64,000 bases of DNA from positions 186,001-250,000 of the forward strand of contig NZ_JAGGJU010000007.1 in the NCBI RefSeq assembly GCF_017873095.1. The letters run 5' to 3'. The DNA is from Heterorhizobium halophytocola (lineage in GTDB: Bacteria > Pseudomonadota > Alphaproteobacteria > Rhizobiales > Rhizobiaceae). Both the position numbers and the translations under genes were made by a program. Under the pieces are notes generated by a model. That model was not told the DNA's origin. It saw only the letters and a program-made list of their open reading frames with translations, and searched no databases. Position 1 is the stretch's first letter; each line of letters begins with the position of its first letter. Positions 1 to 10,076 of the stretch are shown here, one piece after another.

Positions 1-1
1 G

Positions 2-625
2 CGCGAGCAGGCGGCCGACGCCCTGTCGAACGACATCGGCATATCGACCCCGTTGAGGCCGGACGCGGCCGGCGATTGCACCGAGGCGCAGGTGCGCTGC
101 CGCGCCATGCCTGACGGCGTGCAGCCGCGGCTCGGTCCCGTCGAGGCGCCGGATCCGGTGCTTGGCCTGCTTGCCGCCTATACCGAGAGCCTGGCAGTGC
201 CGATGCGCCGCAATGTGTCGGATGCCCGGGTGCTGGCGGGCAAGGCGACCTTCTACAAGGCCGGCTGTGCTGCCTGCCATGTCCCGAAATTCGTCACCAG
301 CCGCAAGGCCGCCAGTCCTGCCTTCCGCTTTCAGCTGATCTGGCCCTATTCCGACTTCCTGCTGCACGACATGGGCGAGGATCTGGCCGACGGGCAGGGT
401 GTGGGCGCGGCTTCGGGCCGGGAGTGGCGCACGCCGCCGCTTTGGGGTATCGGTTTGACCGACATCATCAACGGCCACAGCTTCTACCTGCATGATGGGC
501 GTGCGCGCACGCTGACCGAAGCCATTCTCTGGCATGGCGGGGAAGCGACGGCTGCCCGCAATGCCTTTGCCGCGATGGATGCCGACCGGCGCGCGGCCCT
601 GATCACCTTCCTGGAGTCCCTTTGA
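2..625 (+). CDS. Di-haem oxidoreductase (DUF1111 family), 5'-truncated by window edge
   Basis: The frame is open from the left edge, so the N-terminus lies outside the window and 207 residues are visible. A c-type haem motif CAACH sits at visible residues 89-93, and the C-terminal stretch PPLWGIGL followed by HDGRARTL and WHGGEA is typical of the DUF1111 di-haem family related to MauG/cytochrome c peroxidases. The protein would act in the periplasm. Its TGA overlaps the ATG of the imelysin gene (TGATG), so the two are translationally coupled. In other proteobacteria this family is found with imelysins and a DUF1513 protein, exactly as here, and is linked to iron acquisition; the reaction itself is not known. 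Confidence 0.88.
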   Translation, partial: REQAADALSNDIGISTPLRPDAAGDCTEAQVRCRAMPDGVQPRLGPVEAPDPVLGLLAAYTESLAVPMRRNVSDARVLAGKATFYKAGCAACHVPKFVTSRKAASPAFRFQLIWPYSDFLLHDMGEDLADGQGVGAASGREWRTPPLWGIGLTDIINGHSFYLHDGRARTLTEAILWHGGEATAARNAFAAMDADRRAALITFLESL

Positions 626-1737
626 TGCGTTTTATCCTCGCTTTGGCCGCAGCCGGCCTGTTTGCCGGCGCAAGTCTCGCCCAGGATGCCAACCTGCCGC
701 CGCCGGAACTGAACACGCAAGCGGTGCCGGGCGTCATGGCCAGGGCTGTCGATGATGTCATCCGCCCCGGCTACCACGCCTTCGAGGACGCAAGCGGCCG
801 ACTGGCCAACGATATGGGCGTGCTTTGCGCCGAGCCGTTTCCAAAAAATGTCGATGCCGCGCGCCACGCCTTTGCCGCCACCGTCGAGGCCTGGTCGAAG
901 ATCGAGATCGTCCGCGTCGGCCCGGTGCTCGAGGACAACCGCTTCGAGCGGATCCTGTTTTATCCCGACCGCAAGAGCACCGGGCTGAAGCAGGTGCAGG
1001 CGGCTCTCGTCAAGAAGGACGAGACGGCGACCGACATGCAGACGCTGAAGGACAAGAGCGTCGCCATGCAGGGGCTCGGCGCGCTGGAATTCATTCTCTA
1101 CGGCACCGGCAGCGAAGACCTGACGGGTGAACGCGACAGCTATCGCTGCCGCTACGGCATGGCGGTTGCCGAGAACCTCAAGTGGCTTTCCGGTGAACTG
1201 GTGCGGGCCTGGGACGATCCGAACGGCATCCAGAAGGCCTGGAAGACGCCGGGACCCGACAATCCGCTCTTTCGCGACGAGCGGGAGGCCGTCGGCGAAT
1301 TGCTGGGCGTGCTTGTCCATGCGGCCGAGAGCGTTCGCGACCAGAGGCTGGAAACCTTCTACAAGGGAGAGGGTGCGCGTGCCTTTCCCAAGCAGGCGAT
1401 CTATCGCCGCTCCGGCCTGACCTTCACCTCCATCGAGGACAACCTGAAAGGCATCGGCCTGTTGTTGAAACGGTCCGACATGGCTGAACTGCTGGACCCG
1501 GAAGTGCGCTCGATCGTCTCCTCGATCGAATTCCTGCTGAAGTCGGTGGAGCGAAAGGCGGGCGAGCTCGACCGAGACGTGAAGTCCGATGTCGAACTCT
1601 CGGTCAAGGACAACGAGGCGCGGGCCAAGCTCGATTATATCCTGCTGAACGCCAAGGACCTGATCCTGCGGCTGAACGACCAGTATGGCGGTGCGATCGG
1701 CCTCAGCGCCGGATTTTCCTTTTCCGACGGAGACTGA
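625..1737 (+). CDS. Imelysin family (peptidase M75-like) periplasmic protein
   Basis: 370 residues. Residues 1-20 form a signal peptide (MRFILALAAAGLFAGASLAQ), so the product is exported. The segment QGLGALEFILYG near residue 155 corresponds to the GxHxxE-type motif of imelysins, here with ALE in place of the usual HxxE pattern, so the proposed metal-binding His is not obvious. Imelysins bind or help import iron; the peptidase label is historical. The ATG at 625 overlaps the stop of the haem protein upstream, and I prefer it to the TTG one codon earlier. A Tat-exported DUF1513 gene follows after 4 nt. Operon membership and fold are well supported; substrate is inferred. Confidence 0.88.
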   Translation: MRFILALAAAGLFAGASLAQDANLPPPELNTQAVPGVMARAVDDVIRPGYHAFEDASGRLANDMGVLCAEPFPKNVDAARHAFAATVEAWSKIEIVRVGPVLEDNRFERILFYPDRKSTGLKQVQAALVKKDETATDMQTLKDKSVAMQGLGALEFILYGTGSEDLTGERDSYRCRYGMAVAENLKWLSGELVRAWDDPNGIQKAWKTPGPDNPLFRDEREAVGELLGVLVHAAESVRDQRLETFYKGEGARAFPKQAIYRRSGLTFTSIEDNLKGIGLLLKRSDMAELLDPEVRSIVSSIEFLLKSVERKAGELDRDVKSDVELSVKDNEARAKLDYILLNAKDLILRLNDQYGGAIGLSAGFSFSDGD

Positions 1738-1741
1738 CGGC

Positions 1742-2833
1742 ATGAAGGCGAGCAGCGGGCTCATCGACCGGCGCGCCTTTCTGGCGGCAGCCGGTGCCGG
1801 CTTTCTTTCAGGCCTGACGTCACGCTCAGCCTTTGCGCTGACGCGGGCCGATGCCGTCTATGCCACCGGCTATCGCGACGCCGACCGACGCTTCGGCCTG
1901 GCACTGATGAGCGAGCGCGGCGATTTCATCGACAGGATCGACCTGCCCGATCGGATGCACGGTCTCTGCCACAGTCCGGCAACCGGCAGGGTGGTTGCCT
2001 TTGCCCGGCGCCCCGGCACCTTTGCCATGATCCTCGATACGCGCGGGCACTCCGAACCGATCGTGATCCATGCGGCCGAGAACAGGCATTTCTTCGGCCA
2101 TGGTCATTTCTCGCCCGATGGCCGCATTCTCTATGCCAGCGAGAATGATTTCGAAGCCGGACGCGGCGTCATCGGTCTCTACGACGGGGCCCGCGGCTTT
2201 GCCCGGATCGGCGAATTTCCCGCCCATGGCATCGGCACCCACGACATGACGGTCAGCGATGACGGGGCGCTGCTGATCATCGCCAATGGCGGAATCGAGA
2301 CCCATCCCGATTTCGGCCGCACCAAGCTCAATCTGGATGCCATGCAGCCATCGCTCGTGATTGCCGATGCGCGCGACGGTCGGTTGATCGAAAAGCACCT
2401 TATGCCGAACGGGCTGGAGCAGCTGTCGACCCGGCATCTCGCGGTGATGGATCGAGGCGAAATCTGGTTTGCCTGCCAATACGAGGGCGCACGCAACGAT
2501 CTGCCGCCGCTAGTCGGCCGTTTCGGGCAGGGCGTCGATCTCCGCTTTGCCGAACTCCCGGAAGACACGACGACGGCGCTTGCCAATTATGTCGGCGCGA
2601 TCGCCGTCCATCGCACAGACCGTCTGGTGGGCCTTGCTTCACCCAAGGGCGGCGTGGCCGTCACGCTTTCCGCGACAAGCGGCAAGGTCGTGGCAACCCA
2701 GACGATCCCGGACGCGGCGGGCATTGCCCCGGCCCGCCACGGCTTTGCCGTTTCAAGCTATCGCGGCGATTTCGACAAGGCGAGGCAGCCGGTCGCCTTC
2801 GATCAGCATATCGTGAGGACGACGGCGGCCTGA
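1742..2833 (+). CDS. DUF1513 domain protein, Tat-exported
   Basis: 363 residues starting at the ATG 4 nt after the imelysin stop. The N-terminus has a twin-arginine-type signal: DRRAFLAAAGAGFLSG at about residues 9-24 followed by a likely cleavage at AFA. The mature part resembles a beta-propeller-like DUF1513 domain (repeated GHxxFSPDGR, HGIGTHDM-type segments). Function is unknown; it is the usual last gene of imelysin/di-haem oxidoreductase operons and may be needed for the same iron-related periplasmic process. Folded export through Tat suggests a bound cofactor or rapid folding, which is inference. Confidence 0.87.
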   Translation: MKASSGLIDRRAFLAAAGAGFLSGLTSRSAFALTRADAVYATGYRDADRRFGLALMSERGDFIDRIDLPDRMHGLCHSPATGRVVAFARRPGTFAMILDTRGHSEPIVIHAAENRHFFGHGHFSPDGRILYASENDFEAGRGVIGLYDGARGFARIGEFPAHGIGTHDMTVSDDGALLIIANGGIETHPDFGRTKLNLDAMQPSLVIADARDGRLIEKHLMPNGLEQLSTRHLAVMDRGEIWFACQYEGARNDLPPLVGRFGQGVDLRFAELPEDTTTALANYVGAIAVHRTDRLVGLASPKGGVAVTLSATSGKVVATQTIPDAAGIAPARHGFAVSSYRGDFDKARQPVAFDQHIVRTTAA

Positions 2834-2884
2834 TCGACGGCCGGCGACCTTGGCCGGGCGGCTCGCCTGCGCTATCTGTCCGAT

Positions 2885-3337
2885 ATGAAGAAGTTTCTTG
2901 TTCCCGCCGCCTTCGTTGTCGTCGTGGTCGCGCTCGGCATCGCCTCCGGTCTCTCCAATGCGCCGGGAGGCTGGTATGAAGGACTGGCAAAGCCGGCCTT
3001 CAATCCGCCCGCCTTCCTGTTTCCGCCGGTCTGGACCTTGCTGTACGTGCTGATCGGGCTTGCAGGCGCGCGGATTTGGCTGCGGGCGCCGAAGTCTGCC
3101 GCCATGCAGTTCTGGTTCGGGCAGTTGCTGCTGAACCTTTTGTGGACACCGGCCTTCTTCGGGCTGCACAGTCTTGTGCTCGGGCTCGTTGTCATTGTCT
3201 GCCTGTTGCTGTCGATCTTCGCCTTCATCGGCCTTGCGCGACCGATCGACCGGGTGGCCAGCCTGCTGTTCCTGCCCTATGCCGCCTGGGTCGCCTTTGC
3301 CACGCTGCTCAACCTGTCGATCCTGATCCTCAACTGA
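2885..3337 (+). CDS. tspO: TspO/MBR family tryptophan-rich sensory protein
   Basis: 150 residues, the normal length for bacterial TspO, with five hydrophobic segments. The conserved loop WYEGLAKPAFNPPAF at about residues 31-45, followed by PPVWTLLYVLIG, is the family hallmark. TspO proteins are inner- or outer-membrane proteins that bind porphyrins and cholesterol-like ligands and affect tetrapyrrole and stress responses. No strong Shine-Dalgarno sequence is seen before the ATG. It lies 51 nt after the iron operon in the same direction; co-transcription is possible but not shown. Confidence 0.9.
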   Translation: MKKFLVPAAFVVVVVALGIASGLSNAPGGWYEGLAKPAFNPPAFLFPPVWTLLYVLIGLAGARIWLRAPKSAAMQFWFGQLLLNLLWTPAFFGLHSLVLGLVVIVCLLLSIFAFIGLARPIDRVASLLFLPYAAWVAFATLLNLSILILN

Positions 3338-3402
3338 ATGCCGTCACCATCTTGCAGTGCAGCATGGCCCGTGCAACCTTTGTCGCGAGACAGGGGATGA
3401 TC

Positions 3403-3852
3403 ATGACAGTCGCCGGCCATGCCGATTTCGAGGAACGGATACGTAACAGTTTCGCCCGTCAGGGGGCGATGGAAACCTTGGGCGCGGAATTGACGCGGAT
3501 CAGCCAGGGCGTGGTGGAGATCGAGCTGCCCTTCGACCTGAAGCTCACCCAGCAGCACGGCATCCTGCATGCGGGCGTGATCTCGGCTGCGCTTGACAGC
3601 GCCTGCAGCTATGCGGCCTATACCCAGATAGAGCCGGAGGTCTCGCTCCTGACGATCGAGTTCAAGGTAAACCTGATGTCGCCGGGGCGGGGAGAGCGCT
3701 TCCTGTTTCGCGGCGAGGTCACCAAGCCCGGCTCCAACATCATCGTCGCCGACGGTCGCGGCTATGCGCTGAGCGACGGTCCCGCCAAACTGATCGCCTC
3801 GATGACCAGCACGCTGATGGTGGTCCGCGGGCGCGAAGGAATTAGTGAATGA
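3403..3852 (+). CDS. PaaI-family hotdog-fold thioesterase
   Basis: 149 residues with the hotdog thioesterase pattern: QQHGILHAGVISAALDSACSY places the HGG-like motif (HAGV) before the long central helix, with Asp as the likely catalytic acid, and a following LTIEFKVNLMSPG strand. Such enzymes hydrolyse acyl-CoA or aryl-CoA esters in the cytoplasm; the substrate cannot be read from sequence. I start at the ATG at 3403 because AGGGG lies six bases upstream; an in-frame ATG at 3397 sits directly on that motif. The stop overlaps the next gene by four bases (ATGA). Confidence 0.85.
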   Translation: MTVAGHADFEERIRNSFARQGAMETLGAELTRISQGVVEIELPFDLKLTQQHGILHAGVISAALDSACSYAAYTQIEPEVSLLTIEFKVNLMSPGRGERFLFRGEVTKPGSNIIVADGRGYALSDGPAKLIASMTSTLMVVRGREGISE

Positions 3853-4487
3853 CATACGAACTGAAGCGCGTTGCGGGCAAGGACGTCCTGTTCGTCATGG
3901 CGGTGGATGCCGAATACGGCCCCTTCCTGCGCTCCCGCTTCCTGCCGCTGATGACCGGGGTCGGTCCGGTGGAAGCCGCGGTCAGCCTGACGAAGGTTCT
4001 GACGGAGCTTGAGGCGAAGGATCGCCGTCCGAGCCTTATCGTGTCGCTCGGGTCAGCCGGATCGGCCAAGCTGGAACAGACCGAGGTCTATCAGGTCGCA
4101 TCGCTCGCCTATCGCGACATGGATGCCTCGCCGCTCGGTTTCGAGAAGGGGGCTACGCCGTTTCTCGAATTGCCGGCGGTGGTCGAACTGCCGCTGCGCA
4201 TCCCCGGTGTTCCGGCCGCCACCCTGTCGACCGGCGGCAACATCATCTCGGGCGCGGCCTATCAGGATATCGCCGCCGACATGGTCGACATGGAAAGCTT
4301 CGCCATCCTGCGCGCCGCCCAGGCCTTCGATGTGCCGCTGATCGGCCTCAGGGGCATTTCCGACGGCAAGGCCGACCTGACCCATGTCGACGACTGGAAG
4401 GAATATCTGCATGTCGTCGACAAGAAGCTCGCCATCGTCGTCGACATTCTGCTGTCCTCGATGGAGCGCGGTGTCTTCTGGTTCTGA
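3849..4487 (+). CDS. mtnN: 5'-methylthioadenosine/S-adenosylhomocysteine nucleosidase-like protein
   Basis: 212 residues of the phosphorylase/nucleosidase superfamily. AVDAEYG near residue 20 supplies the first conserved Glu, DMVDMESFA near residue 140 contains the purine/ribose-binding Met-Glu pair, and GISDGKAD near residue 165 supplies the catalytic Asp. The protein should cleave adenine from methylthioadenosine or S-adenosylhomocysteine, salvaging by-products of SAM use. It is somewhat diverged from enterobacterial MtnN, so specificity is inferred. Its ATG overlaps the thioesterase stop. guaA follows after 75 nt, placing two purine-related genes together. Confidence 0.82.
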   Translation: MTYELKRVAGKDVLFVMAVDAEYGPFLRSRFLPLMTGVGPVEAAVSLTKVLTELEAKDRRPSLIVSLGSAGSAKLEQTEVYQVASLAYRDMDASPLGFEKGATPFLELPAVVELPLRIPGVPAATLSTGGNIISGAAYQDIAADMVDMESFAILRAAQAFDVPLIGLRGISDGKADLTHVDDWKEYLHVVDKKLAIVVDILLSSMERGVFWF

Positions 4488-4562
4488 AGCTGCCCCGTGT
4501 TTCAGGACAATCGCGACAATTCTCCGATTGAAACGGACCGCGCTTTTCATTAAAGGCTCGAC

Positions 4563-6125
<1,563 letters not shown>

Positions 6126-6136
6126 CCGCGTTGGCC

Positions 6137-6479
6137 TCCCAAGCGGACTTTTGTGTCATGTTGACGCACTGACTGGCACCAGCCAGCAGGCTAAACAGAC
6201 GTTTTCATGGGACACAGGATGGCATTCTTTTGCTTGGATGCCATGAAGGCCAGATAACACGCCTTATGATATTGGATTGCCGTAAGGCATTGACACCAAA
6301 AAGAATAGCCTATGAAAATCCCGCTGTGCATAATGTTGATTTTGAGGCTGAGATAGGCCTCGTCATGCCTTTCTCAACTGCCCCCATTCTGACCGGACAG
6401 TTGGCATAGGCGGATGTCCATCGTAGGCGTTGGACGACTAAGCAGAACTGACGATAATCGAGCAGAGTTTCCAAGGCCA
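6137..6479. other. Island left part without recognisable gene
   Basis: AT-richer sequence with no coding frame I can support. It may hold one end of the decayed insertion sequence that follows; I see no clear terminal inverted repeat. Confidence 0.5.
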
Positions 6480-6790
6480 ATCTGTCATCAAGGTCTCTGG
6501 CGCATCCGTTCTTACGGTGCGTAATTGGCTCGCCCGAGCCAGGGCGCGCCTGTCTGAGCAGGCGCGAGCGTCTTGATCCGCCCGAACCCGTGCGTCGTAA
6601 TCAACGCAAGCGGCCGCGGTGGCTGATTTATCCGGATATCAAGAAGTTAGGGCGGTTAAACCGTCCAGAACATTGCATCACTGGAGCGCAACCCGGATGC
6701 CGCGACAAAGCAGCCGACGGGGACTTTGTGCATGCCTCAATCGATGACGAGCCCAGCCTTATGCTTCGCCGTCCACCGTTTGATGCTGTC
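6480..6790 (+). pseudogene. Decayed IS481-family transposase fragment
   Basis: Two pieces of an IS481-type DDE transposase can be read in different frames. At about 6493-6570 the frame gives VSGASVLTVRNWLARARARL, like the helix-turn-helix region of these enzymes. At about 6590-6760 another frame gives LIYPDIKKLGRL and, further on, GDFVHASIDDEPSL, matching the LIHIDIKKLGR and WEFVHVAIDD segments around the first catalytic Asp. The pieces are joined by a frameshift and stops, and the rest of the catalytic domain is absent, so the gene is dead. Confidence 0.72.
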
Positions 6791-6873
6791 TTCCACCGTC
6801 ATACTCATTGCTATGTTCTCCCTTGTAACAGGCGCAGGAATTGCGGGGGGCGGCACACGTTCTCCTTCGACGG

Positions 6874-8985
6874 TCAGGGCAGTTGGTGGACCGCCGCGCC
6901 GATTCTCTTCTCGCCGCGGCTCCGAGCTGCGGCGCGGATGAAGTCGAGGAACCTGCTTCGGGTAGCCAGCTGGTACAGGTAGTAAACACTACCTGCCTCA
7001 TTCAGGTGATTATCGTCCATATATAGAATCTCTCCGGTCTGGGGCGCATTGGTCACGCAGGAGCCGTCCTGGCACATCATCTCACGTGAATTGATCACCA
7101 AGACGCCCGGACGCCGCTTGTAGTCGGCCAGCAGATTGTCGGAGAATGCTTCGCGTTGTGCGACTTCGGCCTCGGTGAGCTGCAGGCACCGCCCCCCCTT
7201 CGTGGCGCGCAGCCAGGGGAACGGCGACTGGCACTGATTCAGGTCGGTTCCCGTCGGCGGTACCTGCCCCATGAGAATGACCGGTTTGCCGGTTGCTAGG
7301 ATAGCGTTGACGGTCTTCTCTATGGCCTTTGAGAACAGCGCCCGGGTTTTTTCCATGCCGAGCTCTGGCTTTCTGTCACCGATCTGCACGTAGTCGATAT
7401 GACGTAGCCGCTGGCCGGGCATGTCACGGCGCCCAACTGCCAGCCCCCAGCGAGAAGTCAAGACCACCGCATCGTAATCTTGGCTGCGTGCCAAGAGCTT
7501 GAGCGTCTCGTTAGCTGCAGTGCAGCCCTGGTCCGGTGCTTTATCGGTTTCTCGCTGGATGGTAATGTCAAAGAGCGGTGGACAACCGGAAATGCGCGCT
7601 AGGTCGACGTCGATCCCATTCGGGGCAATCACCCGCTGCAGGCCTTCGCGCAGGTGTTCGCCGTGGCTGTCGCCCAGCACCAAAAGCTTCGGCGCATCCG
7701 GTAGGCCGGTCTCGTAGCGGAAAATCTCATAGACTGGATGATCCTCGGGATAGCTTACTTTTGTTAGATGGATCGCTTGCCCCTGGGGCGGAACACTCAG
7801 CTCGGCGATCAGTCGCGGTTGCTGCTTGGGGTCGACAAGCCTGTGGTAGGCACTTGGGGCCACCAGAAGACATGCCACGAGCACGGTCGCGGCCGCGAAG
7901 GGTCTGTTGCCCCATCGATTTTCCTTTGATGCGGGCTGCCGGAAGGGCTGCTCGATGAGGTAGTAACTGGCCGTCGCAAGCATAATCGAGATCGGGAACA
8001 TCGCCATGCGCAGCGGCAACGAGGGCATGTCGAGCAGGCGATAGGAGATGTAGACGAAAACCGGCCAATGCACGAGGTAGAGCGAATAGCTGATCAGGCC
8101 GATCCAGACCACCGGCCGCCACGTCAGCAACTGGCCTACCGGGCCATGGGCCCCATAGGCGATGACCAGCGCGGTACCGATGCAAGCTAGCAGACTGAGC
8201 GGACCGGGCAGCGGGCTGGTCTTAGAGAACAGAAAATAGCAGCCCAAGACCAGCGCCATGCCCAACCCCGCTAGTAGCGCCATACGCCATTCGGACAGGG
8301 TCTGGATGTTGCGGTAGTCGGGCGACTGCTCGGCCATCACAGTCGCCAAGGCAGCTCCGACCATAAGTTCGAAGCTGCGGAATGGTAGCAGATAGTAGGC
8401 GGCACTAAAGTTGAGCGGGCGGATGATCGCTGCCCCCGTGACGCTGATTACCAGCAGGATCAGACTGACCGGCAGCAGCCAGCGGCCGAAGCGCATCAGG
8501 AGTAGCAGCAGAGTAGGCCAGATCAGGTAGAACTGCTCCTCGACCGCCAAGGACCAAGTGTGCAGCAGTGGCTTGAATTTTGCGGCGCTGTCGAAGTATC
8601 CGACCTCGCGGTAGAAGTTGAGGTTCGCTAGGGAGAAGACCACGAAGGGTACCGAGCGCAGGAAGCTCGACAGATCTTTCGCCCCGAAAATTGGGTAGAA
8701 CGCCGCGATCGACAGGGCGATTACGGCGAGCGCCGCTGGCATCAGGCGTCGGATGCGGCGTAGGTAGAAGTTGCGATAGCTGAATTGTCCAGTACGGCCG
8801 CGCTCTTGTATAATCAGCCGGGTGATAAGGAAGCCAGAGACGACGAAGAAGACGTCCACCCCGAGGAAACCGCCGGGGAACCCTGGAATGTTGAAATGTG
8901 AAAGAAGGACCCCGATCACAGCGATCGCGCGCAACCCGTCGACATGCGGGTAATAGGGCTTGGGGGAGGAGGAAATCTGCGACAT
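6874..8985 (-). CDS. Membrane acyltransferase, OafA/YrhL type with C-terminal SGNH domain
   Basis: 703 residues from the preferred ATG at 8985 (an upstream in-frame ATG at 9030 would add 15). The N-terminal half is an acyltransferase-3 domain with about ten membrane segments: YYPHVDGLRAIAVIGVLLSH carries the conserved DGLRA-H, and FFVVSGFLIT and HTWSLAVEEQFYLIWP follow. The C-terminal half is a periplasmic SGNH hydrolase-like domain with LGDSHGEHL and a late DDNHLN block. Such proteins O-acylate O-antigen, peptidoglycan or exopolysaccharide. It is the only intact gene between the guaA-end repeats, and its codon use differs from the neighbours, so surface modification acquired by transfer is the likely role. 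Confidence 0.9.
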   Translation of the reverse strand: MSQISSSPKPYYPHVDGLRAIAVIGVLLSHFNIPGFPGGFLGVDVFFVVSGFLITRLIIQERGRTGQFSYRNFYLRRIRRLMPAALAVIALSIAAFYPIFGAKDLSSFLRSVPFVVFSLANLNFYREVGYFDSAAKFKPLLHTWSLAVEEQFYLIWPTLLLLLMRFGRWLLPVSLILLVISVTGAAIIRPLNFSAAYYLLPFRSFELMVGAALATVMAEQSPDYRNIQTLSEWRMALLAGLGMALVLGCYFLFSKTSPLPGPLSLLACIGTALVIAYGAHGPVGQLLTWRPVVWIGLISYSLYLVHWPVFVYISYRLLDMPSLPLRMAMFPISIMLATASYYLIEQPFRQPASKENRWGNRPFAAATVLVACLLVAPSAYHRLVDPKQQPRLIAELSVPPQGQAIHLTKVSYPEDHPVYEIFRYETGLPDAPKLLVLGDSHGEHLREGLQRVIAPNGIDVDLARISGCPPLFDITIQRETDKAPDQGCTAANETLKLLARSQDYDAVVLTSRWGLAVGRRDMPGQRLRHIDYVQIGDRKPELGMEKTRALFSKAIEKTVNAILATGKPVILMGQVPPTGTDLNQCQSPFPWLRATKGGRCLQLTEAEVAQREAFSDNLLADYKRRPGVLVINSREMMCQDGSCVTNAPQTGEILYMDDNHLNEAGSVYYLYQLATRSRFLDFIRAAARSRGEKRIGAAVHQLP

Positions 8986-9030
8986 GAAAAAGATGCTCGG
9001 CAATGCTGGGGCCGTGGCGTCACGGAACAT

Positions 9031-9411
9031 AACAATGGCTCGATGCTACGTGATTTTTGCAATGCGCGAAAGCGGCCGCCGGAGCGCCAAAGCGACCGGG
9101 CCCTCGGCACATCAGAAGACGGCAAAAGATGCAGTTCTTTCTTCCTAGGCTCTCAGAGCAGGCAGGGAGGTGCTGCACTAGTCCCCCAACGTTAGACTGC
9201 CAGAATCTGGATTTTAACGGCTATCTAATAAACGCGGCGACTGTCAGCTACCGTTCAGAACGGCCGCTTCGCGGTGTCGCAGCTACGCTGCCTCTTGCTC
9301 CGTTTAGCTCATGGCAATGTCAAATTGGCTGATGATGGCATAAGTCATGGTGGTGAAGGAGCTGCGCCGTAGGAACGATTTCGGTAAGTACGCTTACTTA
9401 ATCTATCAACA
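9031..9411. other. Island right part without recognisable gene
   Basis: No reading frame here has a credible product. It separates the acyltransferase from the right direct repeat and probably contains that gene's promoter plus decayed island sequence. Confidence 0.5.
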
Positions 9412-9439
9412 ATCGAGTGGGAATGACACCGCGTTGGCC
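9412..9439 (+). repeat. Right direct repeat (attR-like) of the guaA 3' end
   Basis: ATCGAGTGGGAATGAC followed by AC and CGCGTTGGCC. It repeats the guaA terminus 3301 bases downstream of the genuine one, without any preceding guaA codons beyond the repeat. This is what an integrative element leaves at its distal junction. Confidence 0.75.
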
Positions 9440-9462
9440 CCTTATAGTGGGGATTGAGCAGC

Positions 9463-9503
9463 ATACGAACGGCAGATAGGATCTGCCGATCGCCGGATCG
9501 TAT
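9463..9503. repeat. Nested inverted repeat upstream of the monooxygenase-like gene
   Basis: CGGCAGAT (9470-9477), AGG, ATCTGCCG (9481-9488) is a perfect 8-base inverted repeat. An outer pair ATACGA (9463-9468) and TCGTAT (9498-9503) surrounds it. It sits about 65 bases before the probable start at 9568 and could be an operator or an mRNA hairpin. Confidence 0.5.
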
Positions 9504-9567
9504 CCTAAGTGCCTATGCATCGGCGATGGATTTGCTGTGCCTCGGGCGGACAGGAGACATCATCCCG

Positions 9568-9918
9568 ATGACCGACAGAACGACGATTGCCGAGTCCTTG
9601 CCAGACACTGCCGTGGTCCGTGTCTCGCGCGCCAGCTTCGAGCCCGGTCAATTCGCCGCGGTCGACGCGGCGAGCAAGAAGACCGCAGAATACATAATTC
9701 CGGCCATCCGGCGTTTGCCGGGACTGCTTCACTTTTATGCGGGTGTCTCGCCGAAGGGCTCGATCGTCCAGGTCAGCATCTGGGATACGGATGAGCATGC
9801 GGCACAGCTGGACCATCTGAAGGAGATGGTGGTCGATGGCCGCAGGGACATGGAAGCGGCCGGCGTCACCTTTACCCCGGTTGTCAACCACCCGATCGAC
9901 TGGACCTGGACCGTCTGA
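9568..9918 (+). CDS. Small dimeric alpha/beta-barrel protein, antibiotic biosynthesis monooxygenase-like
   Basis: 116 residues from ATG 9568, which has AGGAGA about ten bases upstream; an in-frame ATG at 9523 is possible but lacks such a site. The pattern VVRVSRASFEPG, then AAIRRLPGLLHFYAGV-like helix and strand, then SIVQVSIWDTDEHAAQLDHL, fits the ferredoxin-like ABM/YgiN fold used by small quinone monooxygenases and haem-degrading proteins. No catalytic residues can be assigned. It is the first gene after the island and precedes a convergent group of redox genes. Confidence 0.62.
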   Translation: MTDRTTIAESLPDTAVVRVSRASFEPGQFAAVDAASKKTAEYIIPAIRRLPGLLHFYAGVSPKGSIVQVSIWDTDEHAAQLDHLKEMVVDGRRDMEAAGVTFTPVVNHPIDWTWTV

Positions 9919-10076
9919 CAGTGCGTGCAGGGCGGTAACGGCTTTGTCGGTTCATGACCGTCTCGAGAGCGATGCTGATGCCCGACCAGCCTCGTCGCGC
10001 CGACGGGACTACCCGGTTTCCTCGACGGACACGCTTGCATCCGTCGAAGATGCCGACACTTCCGGCGCCGGAACGC

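Noticed and set aside
6590-6982. 130-codon frame as an intact gene
   Set aside because: Only the first half resembles a transposase; the rest is unrelated and runs into the acyltransferase gene.
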